From: Nitratireductor aquimarinus
GTDB lineage: Bacteria > Pseudomonadota > Alphaproteobacteria > Rhizobiales > Rhizobiaceae
Assembly (NCBI RefSeq): GCF_017255295.1
Contig: NZ_JAFKDE010000006.1
Location: 186,001 to 250,000, forward strand
Direction of reading: 5' to 3'
DNA length: 64,000 nucleotides
Under the pieces are notes generated by a model. It did no database searches and was not told where the DNA came from. It saw only the letters and a list, made by a program, of their open reading frames with translations. Made by a program: the position numbers and the translations under genes. Shown here one piece after another: positions 20,756 through 30,555 of this stretch; the first letter of the stretch is position 1, and each line of letters starts with the position of its first letter.

Positions 20756-22291
20756 ATGAGCATCCTCTCCACCGTGCAGCGTAATGGCGAACGGTTTTAC
20801 AGCGGCGTTCAAGCGCTTTTGATTTCGGCGACGGCGATGGTGGCCATCGCCTATTTTGCGCCGCCTGAGGAAAGCGCTTTCACGACCTGGCTGCTGCTGA
20901 CCTGCATGGTGCTCAGTGTCGCAGGCCTGGCCCTGCTCACCTATCTGCGACGCACCGTTTCACAGCAGCTTCAGGATGCCGTGCGCATCGAAGCCGAGCG
21001 CCACAGGGTCACCGAAACCGACCTCATGACAACCGCGCTCACACGCGGCCGTTTTCTTGACGAACTGAGCGCAAGCATCGGCACGCTGTCCAAGCCGCGA
21101 CGCATCATGCTCCTGCTCGTCGATCTCGACCATTTCAAGCAGCTCAATGACGGTTTCGGCCACCAGTTCGGCGATGAGGCGCTTGCGCATCTGGTCGCCT
21201 GCGCGCGGCATTGCTTTCCCGACTGCGCCATTGGCCGACTGGGCGGCGATGAGTTCGCCATCCTGATGTACGGCAATGACCTCAACCGCTGCCGCACGCG
21301 CGCCCAGAAGCTGCTTGCCATGCTGCAGGACGGGCGCGCCTGCGAAGGACATCAGGTGCCGCTCAGCGCTTCCATCGGCATTGCCGTCGCGCCACAGCAC
21401 GCGAGCAGCCACAAGGAACTGCCACTTCTGGCGGATCTGGCTCTTTACGAAAGCAAGGGCGCAGGACGCGGCAGGGTGACGGTTTTCGATCCGGACATGC
21501 TGTCGGAGAAACGTCAGCGCCGACTTCTCGAGCGTGAACTCAGGGCGGCTGTCTACCTAAACGAACTCGAGCTGCACTATCAGGTGATCACCGACACGGA
21601 GCGAAACCGCGCGGCCGTGGAGGGGCTTGTGCGGTGGCGACACCCGGTGCGCGGAATGATATCGCCGGGCGAGTTCATCCCCATTGCCGAACGGTCAAGC
21701 CTGATCGACATGATCGGCGAATGGGTTTTCCGCCGGGCCTGCCTCGATCTGCACCGCTTCCCCGACAACCGCATCAGCATCAATGTCTCGGGCGAGCAGC
21801 TGAAGCGTGATGGTCTGGTGCACATGCTGGACCGCGTTCTGCAGGAGACGGATGCGCAGGCCAACCGCTTCATTCTCGAGATTACCGAAACCGTGGCCAC
21901 CGCCGCCACGCCGGAGATCATCGCCCGCATCGTTCGGCTGCGCGAGATGGGCTTCCACATTGCGCTCGACGATTTCGGCACGGGTCACTGCGGCTTCAAC
22001 TATATCAAGACGCTGCCCATCGATGCGATCAAGATCGACCGCAGCTACATTCACAATCTGGACGATGACCGCATCGCCCAGGTGTTCGTCTCCGCCCTCA
22101 CCCAGATCGCGCGCATTCAGGATCTCGTCATCGTGGCGGAGGGGATCGAAACAGAGGAAGAGTTCCGGCTGGCCCGCTCGGCCGGCTGCAATCGCTTTCA
22201 AGGCTATTATCTGGGAAAACCGCAGCCTCTGCCCCCTTTTCGAGAAGCGCCCGGCCTCACTGAACGTCGGGCGCTAGCTCTCTCGGCCTGA
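20756..22291 (+). CDS. GGDEF-EAL bifunctional c-di-GMP protein
   Basis: This 511-residue protein has two N-terminal membrane helices (about 18-35 and 43-63), a GGDEF domain and an EAL domain. The GGDEF motif is intact (163-167) and no RxxD inhibitory site precedes it, so cyclase activity is possible. The EAL domain has EGLVRW in place of EAL, with INVS, EITETV and DDFGTG all intact, so hydrolase activity is also possible. No periplasmic sensor domain fits between the short helices. The ATG at 20756 has GGGGAGAAAG upstream. It is monocistronic. Confidence 0.92.
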   Translation: MSILSTVQRNGERFYSGVQALLISATAMVAIAYFAPPEESAFTTWLLLTCMVLSVAGLALLTYLRRTVSQQLQDAVRIEAERHRVTETDLMTTALTRGRFLDELSASIGTLSKPRRIMLLLVDLDHFKQLNDGFGHQFGDEALAHLVACARHCFPDCAIGRLGGDEFAILMYGNDLNRCRTRAQKLLAMLQDGRACEGHQVPLSASIGIAVAPQHASSHKELPLLADLALYESKGAGRGRVTVFDPDMLSEKRQRRLLERELRAAVYLNELELHYQVITDTERNRAAVEGLVRWRHPVRGMISPGEFIPIAERSSLIDMIGEWVFRRACLDLHRFPDNRISINVSGEQLKRDGLVHMLDRVLQETDAQANRFILEITETVATAATPEIIARIVRLREMGFHIALDDFGTGHCGFNYIKTLPIDAIKIDRSYIHNLDDDRIAQVFVSALTQIARIQDLVIVAEGIETEEEFRLARSAGCNRFQGYYLGKPQPLPPFREAPGLTERRALALSA

Positions 22292-22498
22292 CGCCCCTTG
22301 CCCAAAACACGCAGCCGTGTGACGATATTTTCACGGAGAACGTCGGCGCTCCGGCATGCAGATGCCACGCACGGGTTTCTCAAGGGCGCAGAATGCTCCT
22401 GATCATCCGTCAACGCGCCACGACCGCGCGACGGCCGCCGAGGCCGGCCGCCGCTCATGAAACGTGTGGGTGAAACGCGTGACAGGAGACCGCCAGCC

Positions 22499-24547
22499 AT
22501 GGGAACACGCTCGGGAGAAAGAAGCCGCGGACCGAAATGCATCGCCATTGTCGGTCCGTTTGCAAGCGGTAAGACCACCCTTCTTGAAGCCATTCTGGAA
22601 CGTACCGGCGCCATAATGAAACAGGCTGCGACCGGCTCCGGCGCGACAGTCGGCGATCATTCGGCAGAGGCCAGAGAGCACCAGATGAGCGTCGAGGCGA
22701 GCATCGCCACGACGGAGTTTCTGGGCGAGAGCATGACCTTCGTCGACTGCCCGGGCTCGATAGAATTCGCCCATGAGGCCGATCCCGTTCTGGCGGCTGC
22801 CGACATGGCCATCGTCGTGACGGAACCCGACGAAAAGAAGATCGCCGCCCTTCAGCTCACCCTCCACCGGCTGGACGAGCTGGGCATTCCGCGCATGATC
22901 TTTCTCAACAAGATCGAGCATGCCACGCTCGGCGTGCGCGACATGCTGAAGATGCTGCAGCCGACCAGCGACACACCGCTGATGCTGCGCCAGATCCCGC
23001 TGCGCAAGGACGGCATTGTCATCGGCTCCATCGATCTGGCGCTTGAGCGCGCCTACATCTACCGCGAACACGCCAGCAGCGAGATCGCGCCCATCGACGA
23101 CGACGACAGGGCGCGCGAGGTGGAGGCCCGCTTCTCCATGCTGGAGACGCTGGCCGACCACGACGACAAGCTGATGGAGCAATTGCTCGAAGAGATCGAA
23201 CCGCCGCGCGATGCGATCTTCGACGATCTGGCGGCCGATTTGCGCGACGGCAGTGTTACGCCGGTTCTCATCGGCTCGGCGGAAAAGGGCAATGGCATCC
23301 TGCGGCTGCTGAAGTCGATACGGCACGATTCACCCGACATCGAAGCCACCCGCGAGCGTCTTGGCCTGCAGGAGACGGGCGACACGGTTCTTCAGGTCAT
23401 GAAGACCATCCACACGCCCCATGGCGGCAAGCTCTCGGTCTCGCGCGTGCTGTGCGGCACGCTCACCGACGGAACGGAAGTGCGCAACGAGAAGGCATCC
23501 GACAAGGTCTCGGGCATCTACACGCTGCTTGGCCGCGAGCAGAACAAGGTCGCCAGCGCACAGGCCGGCGAAACGGTTGCTCTCGGCAAGCTGGACGACG
23601 TGCGGACAGGCGATACGCTCACCACCGGCAAGACGCCGATTGCGCCGCTGATCGCGCTTGAGCCGCCTCAGCCCGTCTACTCCATGGCTGTGCGGCCCGG
23701 CGACAGAAAGGACGAGGCAAAGCTCTCGCTCGGCCTGCAGAAGCTGGCGGAGGAAGATTCAGCACTTGGCCTCGAACAGCGGCAGGAAACCGGAGAGACG
23801 GTGCTGTGCGGCCAGGGCGAGATGCACCTGCGCGTCACCCGCGAGCGGCTGGAAGGCAAATACCAGGTGCCGATCACCACGGCCCCGCCCAGCGTCGCCT
23901 ACCGTGAGACGATCCGCAAGAACACCACCCAGCGTGGCCGCCACAAGAAGCAGTCGGGCGGGCACGGGCAGTTCGGCGATGTGGTTCTGGATATCCGCCC
24001 CCTGCCCCGCGGCTCGGGCTTCGAGTTCACCGACACGATCACCGGTGGCGTGGTGCCCAAGCAGTACATCCCGTCCGTGGAAGCCGGCGTCGTCGATTAT
24101 CTGAAATGCGGGCCGCTTGGCTTTCCCGTCATCGATGTGGCGGTGAACCTTGCAGACGGCTCCTATCACAGCGTCGATTCCTCCGACATGGCCTTCCAGC
24201 TTGCCGGCAGGCTGGCCATGAAAGAAGGGCTTGGCGACTGTTCGCCTGTTTTGCTGGAGCCGATCCTCAAGGTGGAGGTTCACACGCCGTCCGATGCGAC
24301 GGCGCGGGTGACCGCCATCCTCTCTCAGCGACGCGGGCAGATCCTCGGTTTTGACGCGCGCCCCGGCTGGAACGGCTGGGACGTGGTGGAAGCGATGATC
24401 CCGGCATCGGAGACCGGCGACCTGATCATCGAACTGCGCTCGGCCACGGCAGGCGTGGCGGGCTATCGCGCAAGCTTCGATCATATGGCCGAGCTTACGG
24501 GGCGGCTGGCAGACGCCGCAATGAACGCGCAGGGGAAGGCGGCGTAA
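22499..24547 (+). CDS. Elongation factor G-like protein with altered GTPase motifs
   Basis: The 682-residue protein aligns with EF-G in domain order: G domain, domain II, then the III-IV-V region (GGHGQFGDVVLDI, GFPVIDVAVNLADGSYH and the final ferredoxin-like fold). The P-loop GPFASGKTT (19-27) is kept. Three other G motifs are changed: switch I RGIT reads MSVE, G3 DxPGH reads DCPGS so the catalytic His is lost, and G4 NKxD reads NKIE. It is unlikely to be the translocase; the standard fusA should be elsewhere. FusA2-type paralogs of unclear role are known. The ATG at 22499 has AGGAG 10 bases upstream. Confidence 0.87.
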   Translation: MGTRSGERSRGPKCIAIVGPFASGKTTLLEAILERTGAIMKQAATGSGATVGDHSAEAREHQMSVEASIATTEFLGESMTFVDCPGSIEFAHEADPVLAAADMAIVVTEPDEKKIAALQLTLHRLDELGIPRMIFLNKIEHATLGVRDMLKMLQPTSDTPLMLRQIPLRKDGIVIGSIDLALERAYIYREHASSEIAPIDDDDRAREVEARFSMLETLADHDDKLMEQLLEEIEPPRDAIFDDLAADLRDGSVTPVLIGSAEKGNGILRLLKSIRHDSPDIEATRERLGLQETGDTVLQVMKTIHTPHGGKLSVSRVLCGTLTDGTEVRNEKASDKVSGIYTLLGREQNKVASAQAGETVALGKLDDVRTGDTLTTGKTPIAPLIALEPPQPVYSMAVRPGDRKDEAKLSLGLQKLAEEDSALGLEQRQETGETVLCGQGEMHLRVTRERLEGKYQVPITTAPPSVAYRETIRKNTTQRGRHKKQSGGHGQFGDVVLDIRPLPRGSGFEFTDTITGGVVPKQYIPSVEAGVVDYLKCGPLGFPVIDVAVNLADGSYHSVDSSDMAFQLAGRLAMKEGLGDCSPVLLEPILKVEVHTPSDATARVTAILSQRRGQILGFDARPGWNGWDVVEAMIPASETGDLIIELRSATAGVAGYRASFDHMAELTGRLADAAMNAQGKAA

Positions 24548-24667
24548 GCGGCAACAGCCGCAGGGCTTCAGCCCCTGCGGCACACAATCGTGAAGTCGTG
24601 TGATTTTGACAGGCGGGCATCTGGCCCTACCACTTGGACAAACTGGAAAAGCAAGCTGGAGAAAGCC

Positions 24668-25651
24668 ATGCCCGCCATCCACCGCCGCCCGCGCTGGGCG
24701 GTCGCCGAACATGCGGCCACGCCGGAAGACGTTTTCGCCAACCGCCGGACCATTCTGAAAGGGCTGGGGCTTGGCATGGGCGCGATTGCCGGCGCCGGGT
24801 TGCTACCCGGGATGGCACGGGCGCAGGGCGGGGATGACGCCGCAGGCCGCACCGCCGCGCTTTATCCGGCAGAGCGCAACACGGCCTACACGATCGAACG
24901 TGACGTGACGCCGGAAGACGTCAGCAGCGCCTACAACAATTTCTACGAATTCGGTTCCCACAAGCAGATCGCGCGCGCCGCACAGGCGCTGCCCACCCAT
25001 CCGTGGGACATCGAGATCGACGGTCTGGTGGAAAAGCCCATGACCATCGCCTTCGAGGATCTGGTCAAACGCATGCCGCTGGAAGAACGTCTCTACCGGC
25101 ATCGCTGCGTTGAGGCATGGTCGATGACCGTTCCGTGGACGGGTTTTCCGCTTTCCGCCCTTGTGGCGCTCGCCAGTCCGCTCTCAGCCGCCCGCTATGT
25201 GCGTTTCGAGACGTTCAACGACCCGAGCGTTGCCGGCGGACAGAAACAGGTCTGGTATCCCTGGCCTTATGTGGAAGGCGTCACGATGGAGGAAGCGGCC
25301 AACGACCTCGCCTTCATGGTGACGGGCGTCTATGGCAAGCCGCTTGCAAAACAGTTCGGCGCGCCCCTGCGCCTCGCCCTGCCCTGGAAATACGGCTTCA
25401 AGTCCATCAAATCGATCCGGCGGATCAGCTTCACGGAAGAGCGGCCCGTCAGCTTCTGGGAAGAGATCGCGGCCAGCGAATACGGCTTCTGGGCCAATGT
25501 GAACCCGCAGGTTCCGCATCCGCGCTGGAGCCAGGCGGAAGAGCGTGTCCTCCACACGGGCGAGACCGTGCCCACGCAGCTCTTCAACGGCTATGGCGAA
25601 GAGGTTGCCGCGCTTTATGCGGGGCTCGAAAACGAACAGCTCTATCGCTGA
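24668..25651 (+). CDS. msrP: Protein-methionine-sulfoxide reductase catalytic subunit MsrP
   Basis: This 327-residue molybdopterin enzyme (YedY) reduces oxidised methionine in periplasmic proteins. It has a Tat-type leader (NRRTILKGLGLGMGAIAGAG) and the Mo-ligand cysteine in YRHRCVEAWSM, and the GVTMEEAANDLAF and LPWKYGFKSIKSI segments match the family. The ATG at 24668 has GGAGAAAG upstream. The usual membrane partner gene msrQ is not next to it; downstream is the small-RNA region on the other strand. The function still needs a haem-b membrane partner, presumably encoded elsewhere. Confidence 0.94.
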   Translation: MPAIHRRPRWAVAEHAATPEDVFANRRTILKGLGLGMGAIAGAGLLPGMARAQGGDDAAGRTAALYPAERNTAYTIERDVTPEDVSSAYNNFYEFGSHKQIARAAQALPTHPWDIEIDGLVEKPMTIAFEDLVKRMPLEERLYRHRCVEAWSMTVPWTGFPLSALVALASPLSAARYVRFETFNDPSVAGGQKQVWYPWPYVEGVTMEEAANDLAFMVTGVYGKPLAKQFGAPLRLALPWKYGFKSIKSIRRISFTEERPVSFWEEIAASEYGFWANVNPQVPHPRWSQAEERVLHTGETVPTQLFNGYGEEVAALYAGLENEQLYR

Positions 25652-25675
25652 CAATCGCGATTTTGGGGTGCAGAT

Positions 25676-25707
25676 AAAAAAAGAGCCGGATCAAAAGAGA
25701 TCCGGCT
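25676..25707 (-). terminator. Terminator of the candidate small RNA
   Basis: Read on the minus strand, AGCCGGATC and GATCCGGCT pair perfectly around a 6-base loop and are followed by C and seven T. On the plus strand there is no T-run, so it serves minus-strand transcripts. Confidence 0.85.
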
Positions 25708-25803
25708 TAGTCATTGGAAGTGCCATATAGGCGAAACCTCCAGAGGGGAACACTCGCGGGGGCAAATGGGAGGAGAACGCCCCCGGGAGTGCCTCTCATA
25801 TGG
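25676..25803 (-). ncRNA. Candidate AbcR-type small RNA
   Basis: On the minus strand, downstream of the LsrB-type gene, about 125 bases contain no frame but strong structure. A long hairpin has arms at 25779-25791 and 25751-25763 (12 of 13 bases paired) and a 15-base loop reading GTTCTCCTCCCATTT. CTCCCA (25767-25772) is the anti-Shine-Dalgarno motif I recall for AbcR RNAs. An outer stem (CCATAT with ATATGG) encloses it, and the 3' end is a clean terminator with a T7 run. In Agrobacterium and Brucella, AbcR genes lie beside the LsrB/VtlR regulator, which fits this place. Identity with AbcR is inference; the exact 5' end is unknown. Confidence 0.6.
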
Positions 25804-25832
25804 GCAATCGCCGCCTAAATAACAACCACATG

Positions 25833-25862
25833 ATTTTGCAATTCACCCATGCAATTTTGCAT
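25833..25862 (-). promoter_or_regulatory. Possible LysR-type binding site before the small RNA
   Basis: ATTTTGCA occurs at 25833-25840 and at 25854-25861, exactly 21 bases apart (two helical turns). The second copy is part of a perfect inverted repeat ATGCAA-TT-TTGCAT (25849-25862). It lies upstream of the candidate AbcR RNA and right after the end of the LsrB-type gene. Binding by that regulator is inferred. Confidence 0.45.
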
Positions 25863-25892
25863 GACACGCCGTATTTCTTTGGAAATACTGCG

Positions 25893-26783
25893 TCAAAATG
25901 CCCAATGACGCGATTTTGAAATCAAGAAATCGCGGAAGGCATGCAGCTTTGCCTGATTTTTCATCACGTTCGGATAGCAGAAATAGGTGTCGAAGGATGG
26001 CACCGCCGTTTCGGGCATAAGCTGCACGAGATCGTTGCTCTTGCCGACCACATAATCAGGCAGCATCGCGATGCCGGCACCACGCTGAACGGCCAGCTTG
26101 ATCGACAGGATGTTGTTGATCTGAAGCGCTGTCTGGCGCTTTTGGCCCTCTGGTCGGCCAGCGGTCTCCAGCCAGTTCATGTCGCTCAGATGCGGCGGCA
26201 CTGCCTCGCCAAACGTCACGATCCGGTGCTTGTCCAGATCCGCGATCGACGAGGGCTTGCCATGCTTGTTCACATAGGATGGCGATGCGAACAGGTGGAA
26301 ATGCACGGTGAACAGCTTGCGCTGAATGAGATCCGGCTGCTGCGGCTGACGCATGCGAATGGCGCAGTCGGCCTGCCGCATGGTCAGATCCAGCTCCTCA
26401 TTGTCGAGGATCAGCTGCAACTCGATGTCCGGATAGAGTTCGATGAACTCCGGCAGACGCTCCGTCAGCCAGCCCGTGCCAAGCCCCACCGTGGTGGAGA
26501 CCTTCAACAGGCCGGATGGGCGATCCTTCGCCTCGGTCAGCCGTACGCGCACGCTTTCGAGCTGCATCAGCACCTCATGCGCGGTGCGGTAGAGCATCTC
26601 GCCCTGCTCGGTCAGAACGAGGCCGCGCGCGTGCCGATGAAAAAGCGGCACGCCCACTTCCTGCTCCAGCGCACTCACCTGGCGCGAAATCGCCGACTGC
26701 GAAAGATGCAGTATCTCAGCGGCGTGCGTAAACGAGCCAGCCTCTGCGGCAGCGTGAAAAACTCTGAGCTTGTCCCAGTCCAA
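25893..26783 (-). CDS. lsrB: LysR-type regulator, LsrB/VtlR type
   Basis: This 296-residue LysR regulator begins MDWDKLRVFHAAAEAGSF with a winged helix (LHLSQSAISRQVSALEQEVG), followed by the usual effector domain. The N-terminus and the trxB neighbour fit LsrB of Sinorhizobium and VtlR of Brucella, which control envelope, redox and AbcR small-RNA genes. It has two cysteines (Cys140, Cys269), which could matter if it senses oxidants as LsrB does. It lies 77 bases after trxB and may share its transcript. The orthology call rests on recall of the family and on synteny. Confidence 0.82.
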   Translation of the reverse strand: MDWDKLRVFHAAAEAGSFTHAAEILHLSQSAISRQVSALEQEVGVPLFHRHARGLVLTEQGEMLYRTAHEVLMQLESVRVRLTEAKDRPSGLLKVSTTVGLGTGWLTERLPEFIELYPDIELQLILDNEELDLTMRQADCAIRMRQPQQPDLIQRKLFTVHFHLFASPSYVNKHGKPSSIADLDKHRIVTFGEAVPPHLSDMNWLETAGRPEGQKRQTALQINNILSIKLAVQRGAGIAMLPDYVVGKSNDLVQLMPETAVPSFDTYFCYPNVMKNQAKLHAFRDFLISKSRHWAF

Positions 26784-26860
26784 CGCCTCGTTCTCCTCTG
26801 TCAGGCGCTCGTACCGTTATGGGCGTTGCCACCCGGCTGTCGTTGCGTGTTGTTCCCGCT

Positions 26861-28303
<1,443 letters not shown>

Positions 28304-28777
28304 ATGCCGCTACAGGCCGATCTTGACGCAATCGACTGGAAAATTCTGCGCGAGCTTCAGGCCGACGGCAAAATGACCAATGTGGAACTGTCGCGGCGCG
28401 TCGGCATTTCCGCCCCGCCCTGTCTTCGCCGTGTCAAACGGCTCGAAGAGAGCGGCATCATCAAGGGGTACCGCGCCCTCCTGAATTCACCGGCCCTTGG
28501 TCTCGACGTGGTGGCGTTCTGCCTCATCGGGCTGCATTACCAGTCCGAGACGGAGCTCAAGACGTTTGCCGAGCGCACGCTCAAATGGCCAATCGTGCGC
28601 CGCGCATGGATGGTGTCAGGAGATTCCGACTTCATGCTGCATTGCGTGGCCCCGGACCTCACCACCTTCCAGACCTTCGTGATCGAGCAGTTAACCTCCG
28701 CGCCCAATGTCGACACGGTGCGCACCGCGCTCACCATCCGCCAGGTCAAGGACGAAGGCCTCGTCGCCATAGACTAG
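28304..28777 (+). CDS. lrp: Lrp/AsnC family transcriptional regulator
   Basis: This 157-residue regulator has an N-terminal helix-turn-helix (NVELSRRVGISAPPCLRRVKRLEESGII) and a C-terminal RAM ligand-binding fold. I prefer the ATG at 28304, with GGGA 6-7 bases upstream, over the ATG at 28280, whose upstream DNA is a mosaic repeat without a ribosome-binding site. In Sinorhizobium an Lrp gene lies next to the lps core cluster and trxB-lsrB, as here. It is convergent with the glycosyltransferase block and divergent from trxB. The effector is unknown. Confidence 0.92.
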   Translation: MPLQADLDAIDWKILRELQADGKMTNVELSRRVGISAPPCLRRVKRLEESGIIKGYRALLNSPALGLDVVAFCLIGLHYQSETELKTFAERTLKWPIVRRAWMVSGDSDFMLHCVAPDLTTFQTFVIEQLTSAPNVDTVRTALTIRQVKDEGLVAID

Positions 28778-28824
28778 GCACGCGGAAGCTGCATATCGCG
28801 ACTTCCTGCACCTACCCGGCATTG

Positions 28825-29607
28825 CTATTCGTAGTTTTCGAAATCGGGCGCGGGCACCAGTTGCAGAATGCGCCGGTGATATTCGAGCGTGAGCGGCGCA
28901 AGCACATCCCCAAGCAGAAAGCTCCACGGCACCGGGTAGCGTGAAGGCCCGTCGCCATAATCAACGCCCGGCACTTCCTTCGGGTATCGCGCGGGATTGG
29001 CCTTGAGATGTGGCAGAAGAATATCCAGCCGCTTTTCGACAATCGAAAGCCAGCGGCCCGTCAGTTCCGTGTCAGGCCGGAAGATGAAAGCGCCGTTGCC
29101 GATCACATGCGCACGCAGCCGCTTTGTCCTGTGATAGCGCCAGGCCATCTCCAGCGCACCGGCCGGCCTATCCAGAAAATACCGCTGGCCCGCGATTTTC
29201 GACTTATGGAAACGCGCCGTGCCACCCGGCACTTCACGATATCCCGCGCCAAGCGCTTCTTCCCGCTCGATTGCCTCAAATGCGGGTTTCCATGAAGCGT
29301 GGCAGCGCTTGATGTCCGTGTAGCCGCCACCGAAATGATGCATGAAATAAGCGCGCAGATAATCGGACTGATGAATGGGCGAAAGGAACTGGAACGCCGC
29401 ATGGAAGGGCCGACCGGGCAGAACAAAACTCGCAAGCGTCTGCTCGGTCACGAGATGGATCCTGCATTCGCTTGTTGTCAGTGTGCGCAGCCCCTCAAGC
29501 CGCGTTTCGGAAAGCTCCACTGGCCCCAGCCAGAACACGAAAATGCGGTCTCGCCAATCAGGTGCGATCTGATCACGGCTGGAAAGCCAGGAAGACGGAT
29601 ACTGCAT
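28825..29607 (-). CDS. Glycosyltransferase with DXD sugar-binding motif
   Basis: This 260-residue enzyme has HQSDYLRAYFMHHFGGGYTDIK, the hallmark of the Gly_transf_sug/capsular-polysaccharide synthesis family; TDIK supplies the metal and nucleotide-sugar site. The ATG at 29607 is one base after the TAA of the GT25 gene upstream, so translation is coupled; the frame further 5' overlaps that gene. It is the last gene of the greA-lpsB transcription direction and takes the position where Sinorhizobium has lpsC. It probably adds a sugar to the LPS core or O-chain; donor and acceptor are unknown. Confidence 0.85.
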   Translation of the reverse strand: MQYPSSWLSSRDQIAPDWRDRIFVFWLGPVELSETRLEGLRTLTTSECRIHLVTEQTLASFVLPGRPFHAAFQFLSPIHQSDYLRAYFMHHFGGGYTDIKRCHASWKPAFEAIEREEALGAGYREVPGGTARFHKSKIAGQRYFLDRPAGALEMAWRYHRTKRLRAHVIGNGAFIFRPDTELTGRWLSIVEKRLDILLPHLKANPARYPKEVPGVDYGDGPSRYPVPWSFLLGDVLAPLTLEYHRRILQLVPAPDFENYE

Positions 29608-29608
29608 C

Positions 29609-30400
29609 TTAACGGAACTCCACGACCTGCCGCCGGCGTTTACCGGCAAGTCCCATGAGTTTGTTTGTCAGCGTCCGGCTTTCCTTACCCCAGACCTCGC
29701 GCAGCCTCTCGCCTGGCGGCAGCCTGCGCTTCACCTTGTCGTCGCGCCCTTCAATGCTGGTGTGCGGGTCATGCGTTCTGCCGTCGCCCGTCGTTTCCCA
29801 TTGCTGAACGCAGATCGCCGGTGAAAGCTGATAGATCCTCGATGACTTGAAGACCGGCGAGAGACCACTGAAGAGAAAATCGTCCAGCGCCTCGCAGAAT
29901 GCTTCGCTCTGCGACAGAAGCCTCTGCGCGCAATCGCGCGAGACGATGTAACCTGCCGCGCAATAGTGCGACGAACGCAGACGATGGAGCGTTCGACCAT
30001 CGACAGCGCCACGGGCTTCTGCGTCCAAAAAGACACGCGATGCGGTCGTCTCGATCTTCACGATATCCGCGTCCTCGGGGATCCAGGCAGTGTCGCCCAG
30101 AACCGCGCCGGCATTCTCGCCAAGCAGAACATCATCCTCAAAGACAGCGCCAAAGCGCCCGCCATCCTCAAGCAGGGCGCGCCAGCAGGCCCGATGGCTC
30201 AGAAAACAGCCGACCTCGCCCGGCGTCAGCCGTCCCCAGCGCCCTTCCCCGGAAATGTGCCGATCCAGCTCGGACTGGTCCAGCAATCTGCCGTCGACGC
30301 CTTCGACGCGCGTAACCTCAAGCCCCGCCGCCCCGAAACGCTCGCGGAGCAGCGCCAGGCGATCTTCTGCCCTGCGAAGGTTTATCAGGTATAGCTTCAT
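29609..30400 (-). CDS. GT25 family LPS glycosyltransferase (copy 1)
   Basis: This 263-residue protein matches glycosyltransferase family 25: MKLYLINLRRAEDR at the start, GEVGCFLSHRACWRALLE, and the metal-binding EDDV near residue 90. GT25 enzymes add galactose or other hexoses in LPS outer core. It is one of three GT25-type genes in a row, and they are diverged rather than recent duplicates. A 155-base AT-rich gap separates it from the next one upstream, so it may have its own promoter. The basic C-terminal tail suggests membrane-surface contact. Confidence 0.9.
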   Translation of the reverse strand: MKLYLINLRRAEDRLALLRERFGAAGLEVTRVEGVDGRLLDQSELDRHISGEGRWGRLTPGEVGCFLSHRACWRALLEDGGRFGAVFEDDVLLGENAGAVLGDTAWIPEDADIVKIETTASRVFLDAEARGAVDGRTLHRLRSSHYCAAGYIVSRDCAQRLLSQSEAFCEALDDFLFSGLSPVFKSSRIYQLSPAICVQQWETTGDGRTHDPHTSIEGRDDKVKRRLPPGERLREVWGKESRTLTNKLMGLAGKRRRQVVEFR

Positions 30401-30555
30401 TTACTCGACACTGCCAATTTATTGCAGAAATCAGATTAAACCGACTCCTGAGTCGCAATAAACGACCTTATAAACCAGCAATTGCCACGTAAATTAGGCG
30501 GAATTTAATTTAATCAACAAGGGCCCATCATTCTGGTGAGATCCGTCCCTTCCTT

